NCBI RefSeq assembly: GCF_007997035.1
Contig: NZ_VOSS01000091.1
Coordinates: 1-53,114 of the forward strand
DNA from: Ralstonia sp. TCR112
Lineage (GTDB): Bacteria; Pseudomonadota; Gammaproteobacteria; Burkholderiales; Burkholderiaceae
Length of the DNA stretch: 53,114 nucleotides
Reading direction: 5' to 3'
Shown: positions 1 through 9,640 of the stretch, piece by piece
Numbering within the stretch: position 1 is the stretch's first letter
Layout of the letters: every line of letters starts with the position of its first letter
Position numbers and translations under genes: made by a program
The notes under the pieces: generated by a model
The model's database searches: none
What the model was told of the DNA's origin: nothing
The model's input: the letters and a program-made list of their open reading frames with translations, nothing else

Positions 1-1237
1 GGCGCACGGGCACGTTGTCGCGCACGACGGTGAAATGGTTGCGATAGAACGGCGCGTCGTCGCCTGCGGCATGGTTGCTTCCCGCGGCCAGCACATCGCC
101 GCCGCGCAGTGCACCCAGCGTTTCGGTCAGCACCTGGCCGAAGCGGTCGTTGAAGTTGTTGCGCGCCTGGTGCTTCACGGCCAACACGGCAAAGCGCTGC
201 TCGCCATCGTCATGATCGAAGTGATCGAGCAACTGGAAGCGCGTGCCGGTCGCCAACGTGCGGGCTGTGCCTTCGCCGTCGAACTGCTTGTCGCGCAGCT
301 CCAGCGCTTCCATCATCAGCCGCGCCACACGCTGCGCCTGGTTGTTGTCTTCAAACCAGTACTGACCGGGGTAATCCGTGTCTTGCAACGTCAGCTGCGG
401 GCCATCGTTGCTTTGCTGCTGCGCCCCGAGTTGCGCCGTGCGCTTGGCGTTGGCGCGGTAGTCCCAGCTGGCGATCGACACGGCGTTCGTCTGCCAGCGG
501 CGGGCGCCTTGCCAGCGGTCGATCACGTCTTCGGTGGCGGTGGCATCTGCACGGCCAAAGCGGATGCTCGCTTGCGCGTTGTCGGCAAAGACGTCATTGG
601 AATCTGCAATGACCATGCGATGCACGCCCAGCGCATCGCCGTCCTTGGCTTCGTGCTCGAAGAAATAGAACAGCCCTTCTTCGGCCAGCAGACGCGTGAC
701 GAAATCGAAGTCGCTTTCGTCGTATTGCGTGATGACGCTGCGGCGCGTGTAGACCGAGCTGTCGCGCAACGCCCAGCGCCAGGCGGGGACCAGGCGGCCT
801 TGGCCCTGGTAGTCGCCAAACAGGCTGTCGATCACCTCGATGACCGACATGTCCTGGAACAGGAAGCTGTCTTGCCGATGGCGCAGGAACGCGAGCCAAG
901 GTTCGATCACCAGCCGATAGCGCACCAGGCCGCCGTTCGCCCCCACCTGCTCGAAGCGCGTCACGTGGCCATGGAACGGCCGCAGCGCGCTTCGGCTTTG
1001 CTGCGTCAGCAGATCCAGCCGCACGGGCTGGCCGAGCAGCTTGGCCGAATCGATGTCAGCGTTGTCGGACAGCGCCGTGAGTTCCAGCCGGAAGCCGCCT
1101 GCGTCGATGTGCTCGGCTGCATCCACCTGTTCGGGCAGCAGCACGTTCGGCCCCAGCGGCGTTTCCAGGCGCAGCAGCCGATCCGCCTGGGAGAACGACG
1201 CACGTAGCAGGTTTGCCAACTCGGTCGGAGAGACCAT
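1..1237 (-). CDS. vgrG: Type VI secretion spike protein VgrG (TssI), C-terminus outside window
   Basis: Trimeric spike protein that caps the Hcp tube and carries effectors. About 412 residues are visible from the start MVSPTELANLLRAS; the gene runs off the left edge, so the C-terminal half is missing. The N-terminal phage gp27-like base is recognisable: a hydrophobic barrel segment with GHVTRFEQVG, then RYRLVIEPWLAFLR, and DFDFVTRLLAEEGLFYFFEH, which is diagnostic of VgrG. It starts 21 bases after the clpV stop and is the last visible gene of the leftward T6SS operon. No effector tail can be judged because that part is off-window. The match to the second VgrG at 14058 is partial only, so the two probably deliver different cargo (inference). 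Confidence 0.93.
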   Translation of the reverse strand, partial: MVSPTELANLLRASFSQADRLLRLETPLGPNVLLPEQVDAAEHIDAGGFRLELTALSDNADIDSAKLLGQPVRLDLLTQQSRSALRPFHGHVTRFEQVGANGGLVRYRLVIEPWLAFLRHRQDSFLFQDMSVIEVIDSLFGDYQGQGRLVPAWRWALRDSSVYTRRSVITQYDESDFDFVTRLLAEEGLFYFFEHEAKDGDALGVHRMVIADSNDVFADNAQASIRFGRADATATEDVIDRWQGARRWQTNAVSIASWDYRANAKRTAQLGAQQQSNDGPQLTLQDTDYPGQYWFEDNNQAQRVARLMMEALELRDKQFDGEGTARTLATGTRFQLLDHFDHDDGEQRFAVLAVKHQARNNFNDRFGQVLTETLGALRGGDVLAAGSNHAAGDDAPFYRNHFTVVRDNVPVR

Positions 1238-1258
1238 GATGTGCTCCAGCGAAGCGAC

Positions 1259-3982
1259 TTAGTTGATGCGGTACTTGAACTCGCCGTTCTTGCCGACGCC
1301 GACCTTGATCTTCTCGACGCTGCCGCCTTCGGCCATGCGCGTCAACACCGACTCGGCGATCTGCGGCAGCAACGTGCCGTTGAGGATGTGGTCGACGGCG
1401 CGGGCGCCGGCATCGACTTCCGTGCAGCGAGCGAGCACTGATTCAACCAGCGCGTTGTCCCACTGGAACGTCGCCTTGTGGTTGATGGCCACGCGATCGC
1501 GGATACGGCCCAGCTTGAGCGTGATGATCTCTGCCAGCACATCGTCGGAAATCGGGTAATACGGCACCACCTTCATGCGCCCCAGGAATGCGGGCTTGAA
1601 CGCCTTGTAGAGCGTCGGGCGCAGCAGCTCTGCCAGCGCATCGGTATCGGGCAGTTCTTCAGCAGGCTTGTTCAGGCAGGCCTGCATGATGGCCTGCGAG
1701 CCGACATTCGACGTGAGGATGATGATGGTGTTGCGGAAGTCGATCGGGCGGCCTTCGGCGTCGTCCATTTCGCCCTTGTCAAAGACCTGGAAGAACATCT
1801 CCAGCACGTCGGGGTGGGCCTTTTCGACTTCATCGAGCAGCACGACGCTGTACGGGTTGCGACGCACGGCTTCGGTCAGCACGCCGCCTTCGCCATACCC
1901 GACATAACCCGGCGGCGAGCCCTTGAGGCCCGACACGCTGTGCGCCTCCTGGTACTCGCTCATGTTGATGGTGATGAGCTTGCGTTCGCCACCGTAGAGA
2001 ATGTCGGCCAGTGCCAGTGCCGTTTCCGTTTTACCGACGCCCGACGGACCGGCAAACAGGAACACGCCGCGCGGCTTGTTCGGGTCTTCCAGGTTGGCGG
2101 TGGCGGTGCGCACGCGCTGCGCGATGGCGTCCAGCGCGTGGTCCTGCCCGATCACGCGCGCAGCCAGCAGCGGCTTGAGGTTCAGCACCGTGCGCAGCTC
2201 GTCCTTGACCATGCGGCCCAGCGGAATGCCCGTCCAGGCCGAGACGATCTCCGACACGACATGGCCGTCCACCTGCAGCGGCACCATGGGGGATTCACCT
2301 TGCAGCGCGCGCAGCTCGGCGAGCAGCTTGGCCAGCTCGTCCTGCTCGTCCGTCTTGTCGGCAGCGCGCTTGCGCTTGGGGATCGAGACGACGTCGCTGT
2401 TGGCGGCCACGGGCAATGCGTCTTCCTCGCCAGCTTGCGCGGTATCGCTTTCGCGGGCCTCGCGCAGCGCCTGAATGCGTGCGACCAGCGCGCGCTCCTG
2501 CGCCAGACGTTCGGTGTTCTGCGCGACGCGTCGCTCCAGCTCAGTGCGCTGCTCGTTCAGCGCCTTCAGGCGCGCGTCGTGCTCCGCACCGGCGCTTTGC
2601 TCGCGCTCCAGCGCGTTGATCTCGCCTTGCAGGCGTTCGAGCGTTTTCTGGTCGTCTTCAATGGCGCCGGGCGTGGCGCTCTGGCCCAACGCCACCTTGG
2701 CGCAGGCCGTGTCCAGCACGCTGACGGCCTTGTCCGGCAGTTGGCGGCCGCTGATATAGCGATGCGACAACCGCACGGCCTCGGTAATCGCCTCGTCCAG
2801 CACGCGCACGCCAAAATGGCGCTCCATCAGCCCGGCCATGCCGCGCAGCATGGCGGCCGCCAGCGGCTCGCTGGGCTCTTCCACTTTCACGACCTGGAAG
2901 CGGCGCGCCAGTGCGGCATCTTTTTCGAAGTACTTCTTGTATTCGCTCCACGTGGTGGCCGCAATCGTGCGCAGCTCGCCGCGCGCCAACGCCGGCTTGA
3001 GCAGGTTGGCCGCATCGTTCTGCCCGGCCTGCCCGCCCGCGCCAATGATGGTGTGCGCCTCGTCGATGAACAGGATGATCGGCTTCGGGCTCTTCTTCAC
3101 CTCGTCGATCACGTTCTTCAGGCGGTTCTCGAATTCGCCCTTGACGCTGGCGCCTGCCTGCAGGAGCCCCATGTCGAGCGTGCGCAGCGTCACGCCTTGC
3201 AGCGGCGGCGGCACATCGTTGGCAGCCACGCGCAGGGCCAGGCCTTCCACCACGGCGGTCTTGCCCACGCCGGCTTCACCGGTGAGGATCGGGTTGTTCT
3301 GGCGACGACGCATCAGGATGTCGATCACCTGGCGGATCTCGGCATCGCGGCCGATGACTGGGTCGATGCGGCCATCGCGTGCGGACTGGGTCAGGTCTAC
3401 GGTGAACTGGTCCAGCGCCGGTGTGGACGTCAACGCCGCGGCGGGCTTGCCACCTTCACCGTGCGTAGCGTCTGCGCCGTCGTCGGCAATGTCCACGGCC
3501 TGCTCTTGCTCGTCGGAACCGGCGGTCAGCCGATCGAAGTCGTGCTTCAGGCGGTCGGCTTCAATCTGGCCGAACAGGCGCGAGCCACGTTGCGCGAGCG
3601 CCGACAGGCTGGGCTCCGTCAAAAGCGCCAGCAGCAGATGGCCCGAGCGGATGCGCGTAATTTGCGAATCGAGCGAGGCAATCAGCCAGCCGTGCTCGAA
3701 CAGCTTCGGCAGGTACGGCGAGAACGCCGGCGTGCGCGTGTTGCCGGTCTGGAAGCGGCCGATCTCGGCTTCCAGGTCACGTTGCAGCGCGGCTAGGTCG
3801 ATGCCGCTGGCGCGCGCGGCCACGGCAAAGTCGCTGCGGCGGTTTTCCAGCAACGCCAGGAACAGGTGTTCGAGATCGACCTCGTAGTTGCCGCGCGCCA
3901 TGCACAGCGACGCGGCCCGCTCGGCGGCTTGCCGGCTCGTCGCATTCAGCTTGGCGATCAGGGTTTTGAGTGGGATGGCCAT
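1259..3982 (-). CDS. clpV: T6SS ATPase ClpV (TssH)
   Basis: AAA+ ClpB-family ATPase that disassembles the contracted TssB/TssC sheath in the cytoplasm so subunits can be reused. It has 907 residues, normal for ClpV. An N-terminal Clp-N domain begins at MAIPLKTLIAKLN. The first AAA module carries Walker A GEAGVGKTA and Walker B ILFIDEAH. A coiled-coil middle region is rich in LERLQGEINALEREQ-type heptads. The second AAA module has Walker A GPSGVGKTE and Walker B VVLLDEVEKAHPD. The frame is intact throughout. The gene lies between tssG (39-base gap) and vgrG (21-base gap) in the leftward operon. T6SS placement and the ClpV-type N-domain separate it from housekeeping ClpB. Confidence 0.97.
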   Translation of the reverse strand: MAIPLKTLIAKLNATSRQAAERAASLCMARGNYEVDLEHLFLALLENRRSDFAVAARASGIDLAALQRDLEAEIGRFQTGNTRTPAFSPYLPKLFEHGWLIASLDSQITRIRSGHLLLALLTEPSLSALAQRGSRLFGQIEADRLKHDFDRLTAGSDEQEQAVDIADDGADATHGEGGKPAAALTSTPALDQFTVDLTQSARDGRIDPVIGRDAEIRQVIDILMRRRQNNPILTGEAGVGKTAVVEGLALRVAANDVPPPLQGVTLRTLDMGLLQAGASVKGEFENRLKNVIDEVKKSPKPIILFIDEAHTIIGAGGQAGQNDAANLLKPALARGELRTIAATTWSEYKKYFEKDAALARRFQVVKVEEPSEPLAAAMLRGMAGLMERHFGVRVLDEAITEAVRLSHRYISGRQLPDKAVSVLDTACAKVALGQSATPGAIEDDQKTLERLQGEINALEREQSAGAEHDARLKALNEQRTELERRVAQNTERLAQERALVARIQALREARESDTAQAGEEDALPVAANSDVVSIPKRKRAADKTDEQDELAKLLAELRALQGESPMVPLQVDGHVVSEIVSAWTGIPLGRMVKDELRTVLNLKPLLAARVIGQDHALDAIAQRVRTATANLEDPNKPRGVFLFAGPSGVGKTETALALADILYGGERKLITINMSEYQEAHSVSGLKGSPPGYVGYGEGGVLTEAVRRNPYSVVLLDEVEKAHPDVLEMFFQVFDKGEMDDAEGRPIDFRNTIIILTSNVGSQAIMQACLNKPAEELPDTDALAELLRPTLYKAFKPAFLGRMKVVPYYPISDDVLAEIITLKLGRIRDRVAINHKATFQWDNALVESVLARCTEVDAGARAVDHILNGTLLPQIAESVLTRMAEGGSVEKIKVGVGKNGEFKYRIN

Positions 3983-4021
3983 GGCGGCAGCGCTCCGAAA
4001 GAATCGATGAATGTGTCGGTA

Positions 4022-5113
4022 TCAATGCAGCGGCGCGAGGGTGTATTGCGCATCGCTGCGGTCCTGCTGCGCGGGGCGGGAACACAGGAAGGTGTCCCAG
4101 CCCAGGCGCCCGTCGTTGCTGTTGTCCAGCGTGCTGCCGGTCACGTCCTGCTGGCGCAGGATCAGCTTGATTTCGAACTCGAGCGTGGTGCCACACAGGA
4201 TGGTCAGCATCTTGCGCAGCGCCAGCGCGCCGGAGGCACCCGGCAGGAAATTGCGGTATTGCGCACGCTTGAGCGGCCCGACCCACAGGCGCACGCGCAG
4301 GTCGCGCTGCCAGACCCGCGCGCCGGCCAACGCCGTGGCGCCCAGCAGGTTGTTCGTGCTGCCCAGCCGCGTGTACTGCGACGCCGGCACGCGATACCAC
4401 CCGCCGACGAACTGCTCCACCCGCATCGGCGCCTGGAAGTAATCCGACAGCACGCGCTGCAGGTACGCCGCAGACACCGGCCGATGCCGGATCGCCGTGG
4501 CATAACCGGCCAGCGCTTCGTCGAGGATCGGCCCCGGCGTGGTGGAGAGATCGCGGCGCAGCGTCTTGTCTGCCGCACCCGCCAGCGATAGCAGCAGCGG
4601 CAGGTAATGCTTGTTGCTGTCGACTTCGTACTGGAACGGCAGGCGGTATTTCTTCCACGCCAGGTAGAACAGCGCCGTTGCCCGGTTCGAGAAGATGTCG
4701 AAGAACGCACGCGCAGCGCGGTCGCGCCAGAGGCTTTCGCGCTCGGCCACGATTTCGGTGTAGCGCAAGGGCAAGGCGCCCTGCCCGCCCAGCATGCCGA
4801 AGAACGTGGGCGTGATCGCCAGCGAATCGAGCGCGCCCTCTTCCAGCGCGGCAATGAACGCGGCGTCGGTTTCAAGCATCTCTGCGGTGATGCCCTCGGC
4901 CTCGATGTGCTGCAGTTCGCTGGGCGGAAACGACAGCGACAGCGTGTTGCGAAAGCTCAGGCGCGTGGCTAGCGCCTGCTCGGGCGCCGTGCCGCCTTCG
5001 CGCGCGAACAGCTGCTCCAGCAGGCGCACGGCCTGGAAGAACTGGTACCGGTGCGGCTGCTGGAGCAGCCGCCGGATCACACCAGGATCGATTCGCCGCT
5101 GCGGGGTGCGCAT
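4022..5113 (-). CDS. tssG: T6SS baseplate subunit TssG
   Basis: Wedge component of the T6SS baseplate; it pairs with two TssF and one TssE and contacts TssK. The protein has 363 residues, close to family length. The N-terminus MRTPQRRIDPGVIRRLL followed by PHRYQFFQAVRLLEQLF is the typical TssG (VasB, DUF1305) opening, and it ends in a domain with LRKMLTILCGTTLEFEIKL. The start codon lies 37 bases inside the end of tssF, so the two are probably translationally coupled. The reading frame is intact. Confidence 0.96.
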   Translation of the reverse strand: MRTPQRRIDPGVIRRLLQQPHRYQFFQAVRLLEQLFAREGGTAPEQALATRLSFRNTLSLSFPPSELQHIEAEGITAEMLETDAAFIAALEEGALDSLAITPTFFGMLGGQGALPLRYTEIVAERESLWRDRAARAFFDIFSNRATALFYLAWKKYRLPFQYEVDSNKHYLPLLLSLAGAADKTLRRDLSTTPGPILDEALAGYATAIRHRPVSAAYLQRVLSDYFQAPMRVEQFVGGWYRVPASQYTRLGSTNNLLGATALAGARVWQRDLRVRLWVGPLKRAQYRNFLPGASGALALRKMLTILCGTTLEFEIKLILRQQDVTGSTLDNSNDGRLGWDTFLCSRPAQQDRSDAQYTLAPLH

Positions 5114-6927
5114 TTGACCAATTCCTTGCCGGTGCGGCGCGAGACCGCAATCAACTGCACAAAGCTGTTCATGTGGACGTACAGGCCGAAGAAGTGGTCC
5201 AGCACACGGATGAACCGGTGCATGCCGGTGCCCACAAAGGCGTCTTCATCCAGCGTGAGGCGAACCTCCAGGCCGCGCACGAAGGTGGCGAACGGCTTGC
5301 CGGCCAGCCACTGCGTCGCCGGTTGGTAATCGAGCGCGACGATGCCTTCGATCTGCCGAGCAGAGATCGCGTTGCGCGGCAGGTCGTGCAGGCGCAGCAT
5401 CTCTTTCAACGTCGGCAGACCGTTCTGCACGAGCGACAGATGGTTGAGCGCCAGCAGCGAGATCAATCGCCATTGCGCCGCGCGCCCGCCTCCAAACCGC
5501 ATCGACGGCGTCGGCTTGCGCAGAAAGGTGATGTTGCGAGCGATGGAACTGCCTTCCATCGACAGATCGCCATCGGGCTGGCCAAACGCCAGCGTCGAAG
5601 GCAAGTCCCGGTTCGTGCAAGTGACGGTCAGGCTGAGCGTGTCGGTCTGCGGGCTGGCGGGGTCGAACTGCGTATCGACAATGGAGATTTCCGTTTCGAA
5701 TCCCGGGCTGCGCTGCGCGATCAGCTCATTGCGGCGTGCCAGCCAGTAATGCCCCGCACGGCCGGGCTCTTCGCCGTGATGCAGCGAGTAGAACGGCCGG
5801 AACTCCGTGACCTTCTCGTGCGCCGTCGTTTCACGCACCAGCTGCACGTTGTCGATGGAGTAGATGTCAAAGCCGTGCGCGCGCCGGCTGTCGGCCACGA
5901 CCGGATAAGCGCTCGCCGTATGTTCGATGCGGATCGGATCGGCCTTCTGCTGGAACAGATTGACCACGGGCGTGCAATGCAGGCGCAAGTGCTCAGGCTG
6001 CAGGTTCTCGAGCAGGCGCGCGGCGTGCGAATCGCTGCGCACGTCTTTCAGCACCAGATGCAGCGTCAGACGGCGCACCGGCACGCCCGGCGTCAGGCCG
6101 CGTCGCAATGCCGCCAGGTCGATGTCGAAGAAGTTGAATTTCTCGGCAAAGCTGAAGTGCTCGGTCAACAGCCGATAGGCCGGATGCGAGCGTGCCGGGC
6201 AATCGATCAGGGATTCGTCTTCGCTAAAACCGACTTCATGCAACGGCACGGAAATTAGGCGCTTCCAGACGCCGGCGCGCTCGGCTTCCACGTATCCGGC
6301 TGCGGTGTGCAGGAACAGCGCATCGCCCAGCGCGGCCACGAAGGACGGCTCGCCGTCCATGTAGACGCGCAGCTTGTCCATCGACAGCGATTCGAAACCG
6401 CCGCGCTCGCCGACGTATTCCAGCGTGATCGCAATGGCGCCCGTTGCACCTTTGGGTAATTGCACGGCGGCCGGCGCCGACACTGCGCGCTCGAACGTCG
6501 CGCCGGCCACGCGCACCGGCGCAAACGTGACGTCGTATGCGGTGCGGAAGCGGCATTCGACCTTGCGCACCATGCGTGTGGTGAGGAACGTGCCGCGCGC
6601 AATCGTGACCGGCGCGCTCAGTTGCGCAGCCACGCCGCGCACATCGAAATGCGCCACCGAGCACGACGGAAAGGGCCGCAGGTAGTGCGGATACAGCACC
6701 TCCAGCAGCGCCTCGGTAAATTCGGGGTAGTCGTCGTCGAGCTTCTTGCTGACACGTGCGGTCAGGAAGGCAAACGATTCGATCATCCGCTCGACATGCG
6801 GATCGTCGCAGCCGTCGCCCGACATGGCCAAGCGGCCGGCGATCTTCGGATACCGCTCGGCGAAGTCGCGCGAGTACCGGCGCAGGAAGGCCAGTTCTCG
6901 TTCGTAATAAGGCAGCAGCTCTTCCAT
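5077..6927 (-). CDS. tssF: T6SS baseplate subunit TssF
   Basis: Major wedge protein of the T6SS baseplate (VasA, DUF879). It has 616 residues, within the normal 590-630 range. The opening MEELLPYYERELAFLRRYSRDF and the following FAERYPKIAGRL and DPHVERMIESFAFL are hallmark TssF motifs, and SLLALNHLSL appears towards the C-terminus. The last 37 bases overlap the start of tssG. A 78-base gap separates the gene from tssE upstream. No frame disruption is seen. Confidence 0.97.
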   Translation of the reverse strand: MEELLPYYERELAFLRRYSRDFAERYPKIAGRLAMSGDGCDDPHVERMIESFAFLTARVSKKLDDDYPEFTEALLEVLYPHYLRPFPSCSVAHFDVRGVAAQLSAPVTIARGTFLTTRMVRKVECRFRTAYDVTFAPVRVAGATFERAVSAPAAVQLPKGATGAIAITLEYVGERGGFESLSMDKLRVYMDGEPSFVAALGDALFLHTAAGYVEAERAGVWKRLISVPLHEVGFSEDESLIDCPARSHPAYRLLTEHFSFAEKFNFFDIDLAALRRGLTPGVPVRRLTLHLVLKDVRSDSHAARLLENLQPEHLRLHCTPVVNLFQQKADPIRIEHTASAYPVVADSRRAHGFDIYSIDNVQLVRETTAHEKVTEFRPFYSLHHGEEPGRAGHYWLARRNELIAQRSPGFETEISIVDTQFDPASPQTDTLSLTVTCTNRDLPSTLAFGQPDGDLSMEGSSIARNITFLRKPTPSMRFGGGRAAQWRLISLLALNHLSLVQNGLPTLKEMLRLHDLPRNAISARQIEGIVALDYQPATQWLAGKPFATFVRGLEVRLTLDEDAFVGTGMHRFIRVLDHFFGLYVHMNSFVQLIAVSRRTGKELVKCAPRSGESILV

Positions 6928-7005
6928 TCTTCGTGGCGGTCCGGTGGCGGTCCTGCGGGTGCTTCAGCGTGTTGCGGGTGGTGCGTTGTGCAGGTCCGTG
7001 CAGTC

Positions 7006-7479
7006 TCAGCCGCGTCCGCGCGAAACGGAATACCGCAGCGTCGACGGTTGCAGCATGGCGTCAAAACTCACGGGCTCGCGTGCGGGCCCCACCAGCAGCA
7101 CCGCGCTGATCCCAAAGCACAAGGCATTGGTCGCGCGTTCATTGATCTCCAGCGACACATTCACATGCTGCAGTCGCGGCTCATGCCGCTCGATCGCCTT
7201 GGTGAGCGACTGGCAGATGTAGTTGCGGTCGTAGAAACTGGCCAGGCTCAGGCCGGAAAAATCGTTCAGGCCATACGTGAGCAGCGACCGCTTGCATTCG
7301 GGCAAGCCGTGCAAATCCTCTTCTTCCAACACGATGCGCGTGTTGAGCAAGGATTCAATATCGCGTGCCACGGTGCTCTTGAGTTCTTCCAGCGAGAGCT
7401 GGCGCAATGCCGTGGGCATGGGCGCGTGCGGCTCGTCGTCGAAGAGCTTGTCGAGCAGGCTGGGTTCGAAGCCTTTCAT
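7006..7479 (-). CDS. tssE: T6SS baseplate subunit TssE (gp25-like)
   Basis: Homologue of phage T4 gp25 that links the baseplate wedge to the first ring of the sheath. It has 157 residues, the usual size. The opening MKGFEPSLLDKLFDD and the central LNDFSGLSLASFYDR and ERHEPRLQHVNV match the TssE/gp25 core, including the conserved ER-x-EPR element. It follows hcp after a 68-base spacer holding a strong hairpin (7500-7521), so expression may be lower than that of hcp. Confidence 0.95.
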   Translation of the reverse strand: MKGFEPSLLDKLFDDEPHAPMPTALRQLSLEELKSTVARDIESLLNTRIVLEEEDLHGLPECKRSLLTYGLNDFSGLSLASFYDRNYICQSLTKAIERHEPRLQHVNVSLEINERATNALCFGISAVLLVGPAREPVSFDAMLQPSTLRYSVSRGRG

Positions 7480-7499
7480 ATGCTGCTAGAAAACAAGAT

Positions 7500-7521
7500 G
7501 CCGCAGCACGGCGGCTGCGGC
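7500..7521 (-). promoter_or_regulatory. Intercistronic hairpin between hcp and tssE
   Basis: A perfect 8-bp GC-rich inverted repeat (GCCGCAGC, six-base loop, GCTGCGGC) lies 27 bases after the hcp stop and 21 bases before the tssE start. On the transcribed strand it is followed by ATCTTGTTTTC, a weak U-rich stretch. It could act as a partial terminator or as a 3' stabiliser for the hcp message, allowing Hcp to be made in excess over baseplate proteins. The role is inferred from position and structure only. Confidence 0.5.
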
Positions 7522-7547
7522 TCTTGTCATCAGGAGAACACCAAACG

Positions 7548-8050
7548 TTAAACCGAGTAGGTCTTGTCGTTCTTGGTGAGGCTCCAGGCGCCTTGCGAGT
7601 TGCCGCCTTGGCCGCCGGCGCTCTTCTGCTGCGTGTACTTCCACTGCACAGCGGCGTAGCGCAGGCTGAAGGTGTCGGTCGGGATGCCTTGCGCGACCAC
7701 TTGCGAATCGACTTCGCTCAGGATGGCGTTCTTCAGCTTGACTTCGAGGTACTTCACGCGGTTGCCTTCACCATCTGCGCGGAAGAATTCGATGGTCACT
7801 TCACCGAAGGTCGTGCCGCCCGAAGCGTGCTGGTACAGCAGCGGGCTGACGACGTCCAGATCCTTCGTGAAGACCATGTCGCGGTGCTCGCAACGCTCAG
7901 CCGTGTGGCCGCCGGCGTCGAAGCCGTGGCCGAACGCGGTTGGCTGATGGCCTGCGACCAGCTGTTGATTTCGATCCAGTCCTTGTGATCCTTGTCTTGC
8001 GACTCCCCCTTGATTGCCGGGCTGTCGAACTTGACGTAGATATCCTTCAT
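7548..8050 (-). pseudogene. hcp: T6SS tube protein Hcp (TssD), single-base frameshift
   Basis: Hcp forms the hexameric rings of the inner tube and is the most abundant T6SS product. The N-terminal half (MKDIYVKFDSPAIKGESQDK ... SQAISQPRSATAST) reads in one frame. The rest (AGGHTAERCEHRDMVFTKD ... WSLTKNDKTYSV) reads in the next. Restoring one C at about 7915 (GCCGGCGTCG to GCCGGCCGTCG on the + strand) joins them into a normal protein of 167 residues. Both halves are highly conserved and carry no further damage, which argues for a sequence error. If real, the T6SS could not fire from this locus. An AGAGGG ribosome site precedes the start. Confidence 0.93.
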
Positions 8051-8155
8051 ACAGAGACCCTCTTCAATAGATTGGTTGTTGGTACTGCAACGGGTAACGA
8101 GCGTAACGGGTGGTTATGCCCGAACATTCCCCCCCGGGGAGAGTCCGGTCAGGAA

Positions 8156-9640
8156 TTACGAGTTGGCCGACTTGGGCAGATCCGCCACGAGGCGCAGCGA
8201 GATCGACAGTTCGTCGAGCTGGAAGTGCGGCCGCAGGAACGCCACCGAGCGGTACGTGCCCGGCTTGCCCGGCACTTCCGCCACCTGGATCGACGCCTCG
8301 CGCAGCGGGAATTGCGCCTTCTGTTCTTGCGTGGCGTTGTCGTCCAGCAGCACGTACTGCGAAATCCAGCGGTTCAGGAACGTCTCAACGTTCTTGGCCG
8401 AGGCAAAGCTGCCGATCTTGTCGCGCATCATCGCCTTCAGGTAATGCGCCACGCGCGATACCGAGAAGATGTACTGCAGCTGCGCAGACAACACCGCATT
8501 GGCGTTGGCGCTGTCGGAGTCGTACTTCTTCGCCTTCTGCGCCGACTGTGCAGCGAAGAACGCGGCGTAGTCCGTGTTCTTGCAATGCACGAGCGGGATA
8601 AAGCCGAGGTCGCTCAGTTCCTTCTCGCGGCGGTCGGTAATGGCGATTTCGGTCGGGCACTTGAGTGCGATTTCGCCGTCGTCGGTCTTGAAGGTGTGCG
8701 TCGGCAGGTCTTCGACCAGGCCGCCGCCCTCCACACCGCGAATGGCAGCGCACCAGCCGAAGTCGTCAAACGCAGCGGTCAGGCGTGCGCCGAACGCCCA
8801 GGCGGCGTTGCACCACAGGTACTTGCTGTGATCGGTGCCGTCGACGTCTTCAACAAAGTTGAAGCTCTCGACCACGGTGCCGTCCTTCGGGTTGTACGGC
8901 AGACGGCCCAGGAAGCGCGGCAACGTCAGACCGACGTAGCGCGAATCTTCCGAATCCCGGAACGACTTCCACTTGGCGTATTCGACCGTGTCGAACACCT
9001 TCGCCAGGTCGCGCGGCTTGCCCAGGTCGGCAAACGATTCCAGGCCCAGCAGCTCCGGCGACGACGAGGCGATGAATGGTGCGTGCGAAGCCGCAGCCAC
9101 GTGCGCCATCTGCTCGATGAAGTACATGTCTTCGGGCTGACGCGTGATTTCGTAGTCGCCGATCAGCGCACCGAACGGTGCTCCGCCGAAGGTGCCGAAT
9201 TCTTCTTCGTAGACCTTCTTGAACAGCGCGCTCTGGTCAAACTCGATGGCGGTCTTGAAGTCCTTCGTCAGATCGCGCTTGGTCGCGTTGAGCGCCTTGA
9301 TCTTGATCGTCTGGCCGGTGCTCGTTTCCTTGACGAGGTAGTGCAGCCCGCGCCAGGTGGATTCCAGCTTCTGGAATTCCGGCGCGTGCATGATCGCGCT
9401 CAGCTGCTGCGAGATCAGGCGGTCCAGCTCGGCCACACGTGCGTCGAGCGTGGCCGACAGGTTGTCGGACACCACCACGGTGCCGCTCAGCACCTGGCTT
9501 GCCAGCTCGCCGATGATGTCTTTTGCGCGTTCACGCTCGGAGTCGGACTTGGCGACGCGGCTTTGCTCGACGATGCTGTCGAGCAGGCTCACCTCTTCCG
9601 CAACCGAGGCGCCTTGCGCAGCGGATTGGTTCTCAAGCAT
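8156..9640 (-). CDS. tssC: T6SS sheath large subunit TssC (VipB)
   Basis: Large subunit of the contractile sheath that assembles with TssB around the Hcp tube. It has 494 residues, matching the family. Typical motifs include HAPEFQKLESTWRGLHYLV in the N-terminal half, GDYEITRQPEDMYFIEQM, and the C-terminal LRPHFQLDELSISLRLVADL that ends nearly all TssC proteins. Its start ATG overlaps the end of tssB by 8 bases (ATGCTTGA), so the two are translationally coupled, as expected for 1:1 partners. Confidence 0.97.
   Translation of the reverse strand: MLENQSAAQGASVAEEVSLLDSIVEQSRVAKSDSERERAKDIIGELASQVLSGTVVVSDNLSATLDARVAELDRLISQQLSAIMHAPEFQKLESTWRGLHYLVKETSTGQTIKIKALNATKRDLTKDFKTAIEFDQSALFKKVYEEEFGTFGGAPFGALIGDYEITRQPEDMYFIEQMAHVAAASHAPFIASSSPELLGLESFADLGKPRDLAKVFDTVEYAKWKSFRDSEDSRYVGLTLPRFLGRLPYNPKDGTVVESFNFVEDVDGTDHSKYLWCNAAWAFGARLTAAFDDFGWCAAIRGVEGGGLVEDLPTHTFKTDDGEIALKCPTEIAITDRREKELSDLGFIPLVHCKNTDYAAFFAAQSAQKAKKYDSDSANANAVLSAQLQYIFSVSRVAHYLKAMMRDKIGSFASAKNVETFLNRWISQYVLLDDNATQEQKAQFPLREASIQVAEVPGKPGTYRSVAFLRPHFQLDELSISLRLVADLPKSANS

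Noticed and set aside
1478-3796. A 772-codon open frame on the + strand opposite clpV
   Set aside because: Composition (His, Gln, Arg and Val rich) is that of the antisense of a GC-rich gene, and clpV on the other strand is fully conserved.
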